From NCBI GenBank assembly GCA_024734495.1, contig JALMQS010000075.1, forward strand, positions 6,917,129 to 6,981,128: DNA of 64,000 nt, given 5' to 3'. The DNA is from Forficula auricularia. Its lineage: Eukaryota > Arthropoda > Insecta > Dermaptera > Forficulidae. How positions within the stretch are numbered: the stretch's first letter is position 1; each line of letters begins with the position of its first letter. This document shows, piece after piece, positions 24,301 to 34,549 of this stretch. The notes beneath the pieces are model-generated. The model searched no databases and was not told where the DNA came from. It saw only the letters and a list, made by a program, of their open reading frames with translations. The position numbers and the translations under genes were made by a program.

Positions 24301-25600
24301 CAGAAAGAAACGCCAAGATCATTAATACAGATTTCGGAAATATGTTTCGTATTTTATTTTTAATGTTGATGAAAATAAAAATTTCGAAATTTTGTCTTTA
24401 ATTTAAATTTTTTAGCAATATTACCTAAGTTGGTTACGCGCCAATTTTTTTACATTGAATTTATATTAAAATTGATTTTTATTAGCCAAATTAATTTATT
24501 TTTGGATATTTGTTTCGCTAAGTTTATTGAACCTATTCATTATCAGAAAAGTATTTTTTTCTCTCTAACTATCTTTGACAAACTCTTTAAAAAGTGTAAT
24601 TTTATATTTATAATAATTGTAACAATTATTAATTTATTACATTTTATGAAAATTTATTAATATAGATTTTTATTGTTTTCTGTAAAAAAAAAAGAAAAAA
24701 TACTTACCGTATTTACCGAAAGCTTGGAAGAATAAATATTTCATTAATGCTAAAATAGCTGATTTCTATGTAAAAGTCAGGTTTGGCAGAAACTGTATTT
24801 TTGGGATTCAAATCATGTTTGGGGCAGTAAATTTTGCTTACATCCCTTGTAATGTAATATATGAGTAAGTACTAATAATAAATACCTATAAAAAATTTCT
24901 ATTAATTAATCTAGACTTTTTCAATTTCAAATTGGAAATAATCATTAGTTAGTAATCATTGTGATTATCCCAAAGTCTACAGATTTTAGTAGAGATTTTA
25001 TCAGAGTAGTAGGGTTGATTTTTTAGGAAGAAATCAATGAGTGTGTCCCCTACTTGATGCAAATTAACATAATAAACATAAATAAATTTATATAGTTAAA
25101 TACATTTATATATATGGTCTGATATGTACTTTTTCTAATAGGTATTTATCAAACGTTTTTAGAGAAAAATAATTTATCGTAAATATTTATAATTTTTATT
25201 TCTCTTTAAGGTAATTTCATCTCCAAGACAATCTGAATCATTGTCTATTTCAAAATATTTATTTGTTTATAGCTGCTTTATGATTCCAACTATTTTTTCA
25301 AATTTTCATATTTCCAGTGATAAAGAGAGAATTCCTCCTGAAACGTCTGGAACGTTTCTTGATTGTTCTATAAAATATTTGTGTATATACCTACTCGTAT
25401 ATACCTTGTACCTTATCTGTATTCATTCATAATTATATAGATGAAGGTTCATTTGCATTATGCTAAGAACACTCATTAATTTCCTCTTTGGAATGGATTA
25501 ATTCCAATTTGAAATTGATTAGTCCCAATTTGAAGTTAAAAAGGTGTAGATTTGAAGGAAGTGTCGGGTTTCATTTTTTTCGAATTTCTCCCATTATTTT
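18327..25600. other. AT-rich intron sequence
   Basis: The stretch holds a solo foldback fragment at 21914-21990, GC-richer pieces at 21290-21460 and 23230-23350 with no frame, and scattered CGAAACGT motifs (19824, 22190, 22700, 22848). Frames at 22010-22276 and 24430-24660 are AT-rich and probably chance. A good - strand donor (ATACG|GTAAGT) sits at 24704 with no identifiable exon. Confidence 0.4.
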
Positions 25601-25639
25601 TTTTGTCTGTTCTTTTGGCCATTCTCTTGTGTTTGTCCC

Positions 25640-25960
25640 GCGCGTGCTTCTTGGTCCACCTGGCCTGGACAGATGCTCGAGAATTCTCCTCCAAGCACGT
25701 GTATCCAACGGATACCTAGTTTACCTACCGGCCAGACCAACACCTACACGTGATCATCTCCATCACGATATTCGGCTTTCTTTCCAAATAACAGCAGCTG
25801 CAATACTTTGAATAGAATCAAAACTTTCACTAAAACGTAACGACATTCTAGATTCCCCGCCATCGGCCCGAAATACGCCTGGAACATCAGCAACACATCC
25901 TGTCTAACCAACCGTACTACAAATAATCGAAATATTTTGCATTTAAAATGAAATTCAGAA
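25640..25960. other. GC-richer island in intron 1
   Basis: This complex sequence stands out from its surroundings (CCCGCGCGTGCTTC, CACCTGGCCTGGACAG, CGGCCAGACCAACACCTACA). Both strands are open over part of it; the - strand frame reads RQDVLLMFQAYFGPMAGN and the + strand frame FPAIGPKYAWNISNTS, so neither can be preferred. It could be a short exon of an antisense gene or a conserved non-coding element. Confidence 0.3.
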
Positions 25961-27094
25961 TGATGTAATCTATTAAAATGTTCTTGACATGTTAGTCTCA
26001 AAACCAAGCTTCGACCTAATTATATTAACTATAGCGGTACATCTTCAAGTATCGTTAAGTGACATAACGAAACCAGCTAGAAGACAACGAAGAATTCACT
26101 ATGACACAAATAGAACCGTTAATTTATAGATTTACAGTAATAATCTACGAAGACATAAAATATTTCTATAAGATTTCCTAATAGTAAAATATGCACCTAA
26201 TAAGAGGGGATCCAAATTTAAAAAAATCCAACCCAAGAAATTGTTATTTTCTCGAGAAATCATCTTATCTGGGATCAAACATGAAAAAAAGAACAGAAAT
26301 GAAAAAAAATATAAGTATTCCAATTACACAGACAATTTCAAAAGAATTTCATTTGCATTTTTTTATGTAATTTTTATAACGATTTCAATGACTTTTTTAA
26401 GAAATTATCTGAATCTTTAACGCAATACTAATTTTCGAAGTCTTGATTTGAAATATAAGATTAGTTTTTCTTATTATTTCTCAAACGGATAGAAAGAATA
26501 TTCACGTATAATATACACGATTTCAATTTAAAATAAAATTAAGTAATATGGATCTGAAAATACATATGTTTTTTGATCTTGATATATTAATAAGATGTAA
26601 TGTAAAAAATAATTGAAAACCATAAATCATCTTTTACTAAAATTTCATTAGACATCCAGCTAAAAATAGATCGATCTTATTATATAGTTATATTTTTCAT
26701 TTAGAAAGATTTAAATTTAGCGGTTCATTTTTGCGTAAGTTTAGTTGACTATCTCAAAGGGGCATGCGTGTGATTGTTTCAAAAGATGAATTTAAAAGTA
26801 TTTAACCCTCCCGTACTTGATTCTTGAAATAGTATAATATATTTAAAAGATATTTAATGCAATATTCAACTAATTAGTTATTGAAATGTAGAATATTTTT
26901 AATTTTATCGAAAAAATATTTTTTGGATCAAAATTTAAAGGGCTCAGATGTATCCGTAAAGAACTCATTATTTTTGTCAGGCCAAAGATATTCCTATCTA
27001 GATCTATAGCTTATTTTAGAATTATACCATTCAAGTAAATAAACATTCTTTCTAACTATTTTGATTAGTTATGTCCATCGATTAAATTATTAAA
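25961..27094. other. AT-rich intron sequence without a supported feature
   Basis: No repeat boundary or gene was recognised. The 63-codon - strand frame at 26132-26323 is Phe/Leu-rich low-complexity. Confidence 0.4.
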
Positions 27095-27210
27095 TTTAGT
27101 ATCAGGAAATCAGGAATATATTTTTTTATGCAAATAATTCATATTTTATTGCCTAATATAAATTATTTGCATAAAAAAATGTAGTCCTTATTTCCCGATA
27201 TTAACTTTAA
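27095..27210. repeat. Inverted repeat, 45-50 bp arms
   Basis: TTTTTTATGCAAATAATT at 27122 is mirrored by AATTATTTGCATAAAAAA at 27162, and the outer flanks (AGTATCAGGAAATCAGGA against CTTATTTCCCGATATTA) extend the pairing. The spacer is about 22 bp. Confidence 0.6.
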
Positions 27211-27879
27211 TAATTCTTTATAATTATATTTATTCATGGCTTCTTGGCAGGATTTGTAGCAAAAATAGAAGTTTTAACAATATTGAAAACCAAAACCTTA
27301 TTCATATAATTTTGAAGCTTAATATAGACCTCATATGAGATCTTATACTGTTTATCAAATTAATAATATAATGTTAAACAAAAATATACTATTGTGAGAT
27401 CAAGAAAATTATAAACTAATTAAAATATAATATTTATTTATTTACCTACTATACTATTTCAAAAATACAAAAATTTGTAACCTCATACAAAAGAGTTAAA
27501 GATTTCTTTGTGGAAAAATATATTTTGATAATTCTTGTTTTGTATATTTTTGAATTTTAAAGTAAATTTATTCATCAGCATTCAAATTATAGTTGAAAGT
27601 AAAAATAAAAATAATTTAAAAATTTAAATAGGTTTGGTAACGAAAAAGTTTGGATCACAACCCAACTTGACAGTTTGTCCCTTTGTAACATTTATCCACA
27701 AAAGACTCAATTCAAGAATTTTTGAAAGTCTAAATCGATGTGTAAATAAACTCTGTTCCCACGTTCTTTTTATATATTTACTTTCTCAATTTCTCTATTT
27801 GATTCTATAAATTGAATAGAAGTGAGCTAAGTGAATAAAAATGCATCCTCCCGAGATTGAAGTTCAATGCTCGTGAAGT

Positions 27880-28085
27880 TGAAGAAGCGTTACGGCTGGC
27901 CTCTCTTCTTCATGAGATCTTCACGCTCGAGAAGCGAAGAGGTCGGCGCTCCTCCTCGGCCAGGGACTGAGGCCCCTACTTCTTCTTCTTCTTCTTCTTC
28001 AATGATAAAACCTCCCACTCTCTTGAGAGGTGTATTTATTGTGCGGTGGCCCGCGAGACTTGGCCCCGTTGCCTAGGCCTACTTT
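27880..28085. other. GC-rich island in intron 1
   Basis: A block of about 200 bp (CTCGAGAAGCGAAGAGGTCG, GCTCCTCCTCGGCCAGGGAC, GGCCCCGTTGCCTAGGCC) contains a CTT microsatellite at 27978-27999 that would read as poly-Glu on the - strand or poly-Ser on the + strand. Both strands have open frames, and splice sites do not single out an exon. This is a candidate regulatory element. Confidence 0.3.
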
Positions 28086-31000
28086 CTCGGCATGCAGCTT
28101 CAACCGGATACCGGAATTAAAAGTAGCAACTATCCAAAATTATGTCGAGGTGACTTTGAACCCAAATTGGAAAGATACAAAATTCGAATTTTAACAAATA
28201 TTCTAACAGAGTGGTATAATTGTAATTTCTTGTTTGATGGATCTTTAATTTTAATAAATATTGCTGAAGACATGAAAAAATCGCCTTAAAGTACAAAATA
28301 GCCGTAGATTGTAGTCTAAAACTGGAGGATTAACTATAATATTTTATAACAAATTTTTAAACACAATTCCTGAATATATGGAGAAATAGAGTTACAATCT
28401 AAAATATTTATAAATTCATTTCTGGTACCTATTCGTTTGTTGTATAGTTAATTATTATGACTTCTAAATTTAGCCCCGTAACTTAAAGATTATTTTTCTG
28501 TCTTCTTCTCGCTTTTAAAATCTCTTCTTTTTAAAAAATTGTGATTATCTGAATAAAAGTAGGCTGGCCATTACTATTTTATAAATTATTTATAAAAACA
28601 GCTTTAATAGTATTCTTCCAAAATTATTTTTTCATTAATAATTCTTACTTTATTTTTTTATTTTTCTAAATTTTAAAGCGCTTTGGAATAATCTGCCCTA
28701 TATCTTTAAGATTATCAATTTTTAAATTATGAGTTTTGGATCAAAATAATTTATTTATTTATTATAAAATTCTTCCAGAACTTAAGGGACTTAATTTTTA
28801 AATTGAAAACTGTTTAGTGAATTAATAAAATAAATAATAATAATTAAACAAAATTATTGTCTTTTATTAGTTTGTGACTATAAAAACCTTTCAATTTTAA
28901 AATAATTTATTTAAAAATATTATAAGTAGAATGGATATTGGGAGAGAACTGTAGCAATTAGTATGCGAGGTCAGCCAAAAGTCATATCTTACTGAAGAGA
29001 AATTTAAAATTATTATTGAAAAGTCATTAAAGATATTGTTTTTTGTAAGTAGTAAATTAACGAATATTGAACGTTAATTGTCGAAAATTACAAAATTCAA
29101 TTTACTCAAACCAATTTTGGTACCGAAAATTGATGTTATTTACAATTTTAATAGTCTAACTGGAAAATAAAAAAAACATTAACCTGACCACAAAAGATCT
29201 TCTGAACAGTTAAAATCGCAAGTATGACGCAGAGACGTTTAATAAATCATTTTCATAAAACAGTAATATTTTATGAACCCCAAGGATAACTAACTGTTCT
29301 TTTACTACATATATCTCAATTAATAACTTGTACTAATTTATTCCAAATGACAATGGAGATTAAGATTCTCTTTCTCCGAGAAAATCTTTCTATAAAAAAA
29401 AAGAAATTTTTCAACATCCTAGTCCTCAATATCTTAATCACTTTCAAAATTACATATCCAAACATTTATTTAGGTCAGTTAGATTATCCACTGTGAGGAT
29501 TTAACATTTTGATTAAATTATATATAGGTAAATAAAAAATGAATAAATGTTAAGAATTAATTTTGTGTTTTTCGGAACAATGTAGAAATTTAAAAGTGAT
29601 TAGAAAAATAAAGCTATAAGATAATCGTATAAGAGTTTTTTTTTAATAATTTCTAATAAATAAGAAAAATGTGCAGATTATAAAACATCCTAATTAGTTT
29701 TTTCTTAATTTCTAATGAAAAGAATTTGTCATTAAAATTGTCAGAACTATAATATAATAAATTCTCACAAAGTTATCACATTTGCGGTGTAAATGAAATT
29801 TAACAGAAACTACTAAAATAAGGAAACATTTCAATTTTATAATAATTGTTTTGATATTAACAATTTCTAAAACTGAAAAATTTCTAAAACTAAAATTTTT
29901 TTATTATAGGAAATAAGTTTTTCAAAAATTAGTACTTTCGCTATAAAACTACCATTTGTATTGGTCCACGTCAACCGACTTGAAAAATTAGAATTTGTTT
30001 ACGAAATTCTCACAATAGATTCCGACAGTTTAAATAAAAATGCTTGAATTTGAAAGGTTTGTAAGTTTGAATATATTTAATTCCGATTTGAGTGTTACCC
30101 CTCGAAGTACGTATATGTATTCATGTTTCTAAAACGATTCCATCAATCACTTATACTATCAAAAATGTCCCTAAGCTGTATTTCAAAACCAAGATGTTCT
30201 TTTTTGTATGTATACTTGATACTTCCTCCAAATGTGTGTATCCGGTTTGATAGAGAAAATAATAAACATTCTAACTAATAAACATATTGTAATCATAAGA
30301 AAATTCTAAGTAAAAAATCTTCTTCGAGTTAATTTCATATATGAAATATCCCTATTAGAAATTTTTCAAATATATAAAAATATTTAAAAATGTATAAGTA
30401 TATTTCAATGAGCAGGAAATAATATAATTTAATGAATAATAATACATCCTTAGCAAAAATAAAAAAATCAATTAAGAATGATCATGAAATCAAAGTTTCA
30501 GCATCAAATTATCGAACTAGATGACCCCGGATGTGAGTGGGCGGATTTCTAACAGGAAATCAAAGGTCATTGCCTGAAAAGAAATAAACTAGCATACTTA
30601 AGAATCGGGGCTATTTATTTTCTTCTCCTTTTTTTAGTATTTCCAATTCAGTTTGTGTTTCACAATTTCCTTCATATTTGAAGATCATTTTACAGAGCTA
30701 AGAGGATGGGTTGGTTAACATTTTGATAAATCAAATATGTTCGCCTAACAAAAATACATAGCGTTGCTGTCAGCCACTATACCAATTTGCAACTCTATCA
30801 TAAAAAAAATCCTGTCTTTTTTCTGAATAACTACTCGGTACTCCTCGTATTGCTAAATTAATCTTCGGTTTTACCTTGAAGAACACAAACTTGGAAATAA
30901 TCTTCCTATGAGGCAACAATGTTATTAATTAATATCTATTTATCTATGGAGAGATAAAGAAAAAATGATTTATAGTTAACTTTTAAGGAAATATATATAA

Positions 31001-32565
31001 ATTAATAAATCTTTTTAATGAGTCTCTTAGAATATCTTCATTTAACCAATTATAAAGAATGATTACAATCAAAAGTCATTATTCTTTCTTCAAATTATCA
31101 TTGACCAATTGCTGAATGTATCATTAAAATGAATAACCATTTCATTTCTATCAGGGATCAGACATTATATTGCAATTTCTAGGGGAAAACAAGTTATACT
31201 ATTATAGTAACAGTACGATGGAAAGAAATATCATCTGTGGTTCATCCACTTTCATATCCAAGAACAAGCAGGCCACATGTTGCATTAATTAATAATTGTT
31301 ATATGGGAGCTGATGTTTTAAACAAACCAATGGTTAGTTTATAACATTAATTGAAAAAACATATAAATGACCTGAATAGAACTAAACTATTTTTCTAATT
31401 AGAGATGAAATTCACACAGTTTTTCTTAACTCATCACTAAAATATGCACTTCAAGATGAGATCATACCGATTCCAGAGCACAAAATGCTAAAATTATTAT
31501 TAAATGAATAAGTATATATTAAGAATATATCTTCATACAAATTCCTAGCTAAGCTTACTTTTATAAATTTCGAAATAATGTCTTAATATCATTAAACATT
31601 TTCTTTTTGGTGTGATAATAACGATTCCGAAAATCCAGAGTATCACAATAGCAATGCAGCACTTCTTGTAGTGATTGTGACGTAGCAGAACTGTTAATAC
31701 TTTTCAATATAAGAAGATCATAGATGCTTTAGCTCAAGTTTTGATATAATATGGTTGACCTAGACATCTAGAGAACATTTTCGATTTGTAATTAACTATC
31801 AATGAGTTCTAGAACCTAGTTATAAAGAATATTATTTTGTTTAAGTAGTTAACTCTAACCATAAATTCACAGGTGAGAGTAGGCTAAAATATCTATTATA
31901 TCGATAATGACTAGACATTTATTTTAGTTCAATTTATCAATGACATATTGTGTTTTTTAGTTTTAAAAAAATAGATCAATAAATGCGAATTCATTGCCTT
32001 CAGATAGAAATGACAAAATCGGTTGACTATTTTATAAAAGTATTTTTCTTTCTTTTTACTCGTTGGCAATGTTGAAAAGGTAAAGTAATATCTGATAGGA
32101 ATCTATTAATGGATATATAATAATATCGTTTCATTGCTCATTTATTATTCTTTAGTTAACAACTATTCGTTCTCTTTATCAATTGATCGAATGTAAAGAA
32201 AGAGCAATCTAACGGCGTCTAGATAATTTTCATCATTCAAAATATATACTGTGATCTAATTGAGAATATATCAATAGATTATGACATCATGAACGGATGG
32301 CATTTATTTTTATTGTTTTGTAAATCCGAATTTTCACATAAATTGATTAAATCGATATTTCGAAATTTTATCCGTTAAGAGGCAGTTTTTTCTATCTACT
32401 CTTTGGTATTTCTTATTCATGGCTTGAGCAAGAAAACCACTTTTTTCTTGTAATAATTAAATGAATGTTGTGTGTCTTGGAATTAATTTTCTTCTCTTAG
32501 AGATCCATTCATATTAAGAAGGAATCTCCTTTGTGATGTAAGAAGAAAAGAGAGAAAAAAAACCG
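28086..32565. other. AT-rich 3' part of intron 1
   Basis: No gene or clear transposon was recognised. A CACAG|GTGAGA site at 31872 has the form of a recursive splice site. Confidence 0.4.
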
Positions 32566-32571
32566 TTGACG

Positions 32572-32682
32572 ATGCTTAAGATATTAGGAAAGAGATCAAA
32601 AAAAGCCGGAGAGGATTTGTCTGTGATGGCCCGGTGCATGGTACCTGAGCACATGGCTGATGAGGGTGTATGTTCTTTGCAG
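32572..32682 (+). other. Open frame upstream of and in frame with exon 2; possible alternative first exon
   Basis: An ATG at 32572 opens a frame that runs 37 codons without a stop straight through the exon 2 acceptor. It would give a lysine-rich N-terminus (MLKILGKRSKKAGED...) fused to VLGREAAQLL. Used as an internal promoter, this would make a Tribbles form without the proline-rich region and K85. The stretch also contains the normal acceptor, so the simpler reading is intron that happens to be open. Only transcript data can decide. Confidence 0.2.
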
Positions 32683-32984
32683 GTGTTGGGGCGCGAAGCG
32701 GCGCAGCTGCTGGCTGCTCACGACCGCGTTTCTGGTCTACCCGGGGCAGCCATCGCACCCCCGAAGAGGGTGCTCTTCAACACCTACCCCGGGCCCGTTT
32801 ATACCCTCTTCGAGAGATCGTTTGGTGACCTGCACTCCTATGTACGAAGCAGAAGACGACTTCGCGAACCCGAAGCACGGAAACTGTTTCGGACAATGGT
32901 TCATACAGTCCGAGCATGCCATCGAGAAGGCGTTATTCTACGGGATCTCAAACTTAGGAAATTCGTCTTCGATGACCCGCAACG
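32683..32984 (+). CDS. trbl: Tribbles pseudokinase homolog, exon 2 (residues 86-185 plus two bases)
   Basis: This exon continues the kinase-like domain. The acceptor is TTCTTTGCAG at 32673-32682; the donor is GTAAGT at 32985, leaving two bases (CG, an Arg codon whatever follows) for the next exon. Diagnostic Tribbles segments are YTLFERSFGDLHSYVRSRRR (residues 125-144), which matches the family's FGDxHSYVRSRKRL block, then LREPEARKLF, and a catalytic loop ILRDLKLRKFVF (170-181). The HRD His is replaced by Leu, and the Asn after DLK is replaced by the family's R-K-F, so catalysis should be impaired, as is known for Tribbles. The SLE segment that replaces DFG, the rest of the C-lobe and the COP1-binding tail are not in this window. 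Codon use is GC-rich, unlike the flanking intron. Confidence 0.93.
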
Positions 32985-33069
32985 GTAAGTGTTTAATTAT
33001 GTAAACTAATTTAGTAATCATAAATATAAAAGAGACAAATACTGATATTTGTAGCTTTAAAAAAAAATC

Positions 33070-33402
33070 AAGAGAGATTGTCTACTACTAGATCCGATAT
33101 GTTAATGGTTAATTTTATTATGTTAGAAGGGTTGTTTCAACTCTTCGAGAATTGGACCCGAATGCCAAAAAATGCAATCCGGACACTTGACTTTCTCATC
33201 AAGGTGCAACCAGATCTGAAATATAGCACAATTTTACGCGTGCTATATGTCAGATATGGTTGCACTTTGGTGGGCAATTCAAGTGCCAGATTGCATTTTT
33301 TGGCATTCGGGTTCAATTCCCGAACGGATGAAACAACCCTTCTGACATTATAAAAATAATCCATAACATCTCGGTTCTAGTATAGTAGACCATCTCTCTA
33401 GA
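33070..33402. mobile_element. Palindromic MITE-like element, arms about 165 bp
   Basis: It begins 85 bp after the exon 2 donor. The left arm (AGAGAGATTGTCTACTACTA, ATGTTAGAAGGGTTGTTTC) pairs with the right arm (GAAACAACCCTTCTGACAT, TAGTATAGTAGACCATCTCT) over nearly its whole length, meeting at about 33235 (AGCACAATTTTACGCGTGCT). Each arm carries a GGTTCAATTCCCGA-like block resembling a tRNA B box. Two overlapping frames of 75-91 codons come from the palindrome and are not genes. A partial copy lies at 17850-17965. Confidence 0.75.
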
Positions 33403-34057
33403 TTTTCTATAATTAACCTTGTGACTACGAGAATATCCTCCCATTAAAGTTAAAAACCAAGTGAGCCTCTCAGGGCCATCATTATTTTATATTATAAAAG
33501 GAAGAGATTTTTTTGGAAAGTAAAATGTTTATCATTGTCGAAATCCAAATTTATCGATATGAAGAAGTGGCTATTGAAAGCATGAGCTTCCACAGCAAAT
33601 TTTACAGGGAGTATTGAAATTTTTTTTACTCGATCCTAGGGGCGAATTCAAATGTCCCGTTCGCTCTTTTCTACTAGCGCCATTTAAATAAATAATCTTT
33701 ATTTAGCCTTATTATATCAATTTTCTTTATAATAGAATATGTGAGATTTAATAATAAATTTTCTTATGGGCTTCGGGGGCTCTATTGATTGTTATAGGGT
33801 TAAATTAGATAAGAGATTAAAAAGGTCTTAAAAAGGACATCCAAGTAAAGATTTCCGTTTCAGGTTAATTATTTATCCTAAGAATCATTTAGTCTTTTTG
33901 TTGCTCCATCTGTTACTTCCTGGCAGATGTAAAAAAATCCCAATTGGACTGAAAAAGGAGAGAGAGAAAGATACATCCTGTAGATAAAGGATGAACTCGG
34001 CTACTTCCTTTTCATCTCAATCGGTCACCACAAAAGACCAATTAACCCTTTGATGAG
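33403..34057. other. AT-rich intron 2 sequence without a supported feature
   Basis: No repeat or reading frame of note was recognised here. Confidence 0.4.
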
Positions 34058-34194
34058 ATGATTAAACTTCAACGACTGATTTGGAATCAAGGAACATTTT
34101 CCAATTTTCTTTTGTATTTTTATTTCCGTTGTGCGGGCTGTTTGATTAATTGGTCAGTATTTTCCCCCAGTGATGATGTATCTCTTCGATTGAA

Positions 34195-34470
34195 GATGAT
34201 ACGTCAGTCACCTATCGATCGAGCAAACGGACGGACGGACATACGGCAAGACTCGGGCCCTTGTCTGTCGTGGTGAACCTCGTGCCTCCAAAAAGTGATG
34301 CAACGACCACCGTTGAAGGCCATTTTATGTGCTATGGCGATACAATGCGGGATGATGAAATCGCCAGGCTGGCCAACCAGCCCATCGGACAAGGGCCTCG
34401 TAGGGTTTCCGGCCCCCACAGTCAGCCCAATCCCGAAATTAAAATCCACTCTAATGATGATGATGAAAAT
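34195..34470. other. GC-rich island in intron 2, candidate regulatory element
   Basis: About 270 bp of complex, GC-rich sequence (GACTCGGGCCCTTGTCTGTC, CCAGGCTGGCCAACCAGCCC, AAGGGCCTCGTAGGGTTTCC) lies 1.2 kb downstream of exon 2. Frames are open on both strands (95 codons on +, 100 on -), but neither shows a known domain and no splice pair singles one out. A GATGATGATGA run follows. Islands like this in introns of developmental genes are often conserved non-coding elements; that is inference. Confidence 0.3.
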
Positions 34471-34549
34471 GTTGGGCGGGAGAGGGAAGAATTCCAATTT
34501 CATCATAAGATCATGATCCTATCATCTTTTTGGTCTATTCAAGGTTGAA

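Larger units (their letters stand above)
6756..32682 (+). other. trbl: Intron 1 of the Tribbles gene (25,927 bp)
   Basis: The intron is bounded by GTGAGT at 6756 and TTCTTTGCAG at 32682 and joins two phase-0 exons, giving a continuous CK-VLG reading frame. It is AT-rich and full of repeats, listed separately. It also holds one strong candidate antisense exon at 16931-17071 and GC-richer islands near 25640-25960 and 27880-28085. Most longer open frames in it are low-complexity, rich in Ile, Lys, Asn and Phe, and look like chance. Confidence 0.85.

Noticed and set aside
33078..33364. Open frames of 75 and 91 codons on opposite strands
   Set aside because: They mirror each other because the sequence is a palindrome; no protein family was recognised.
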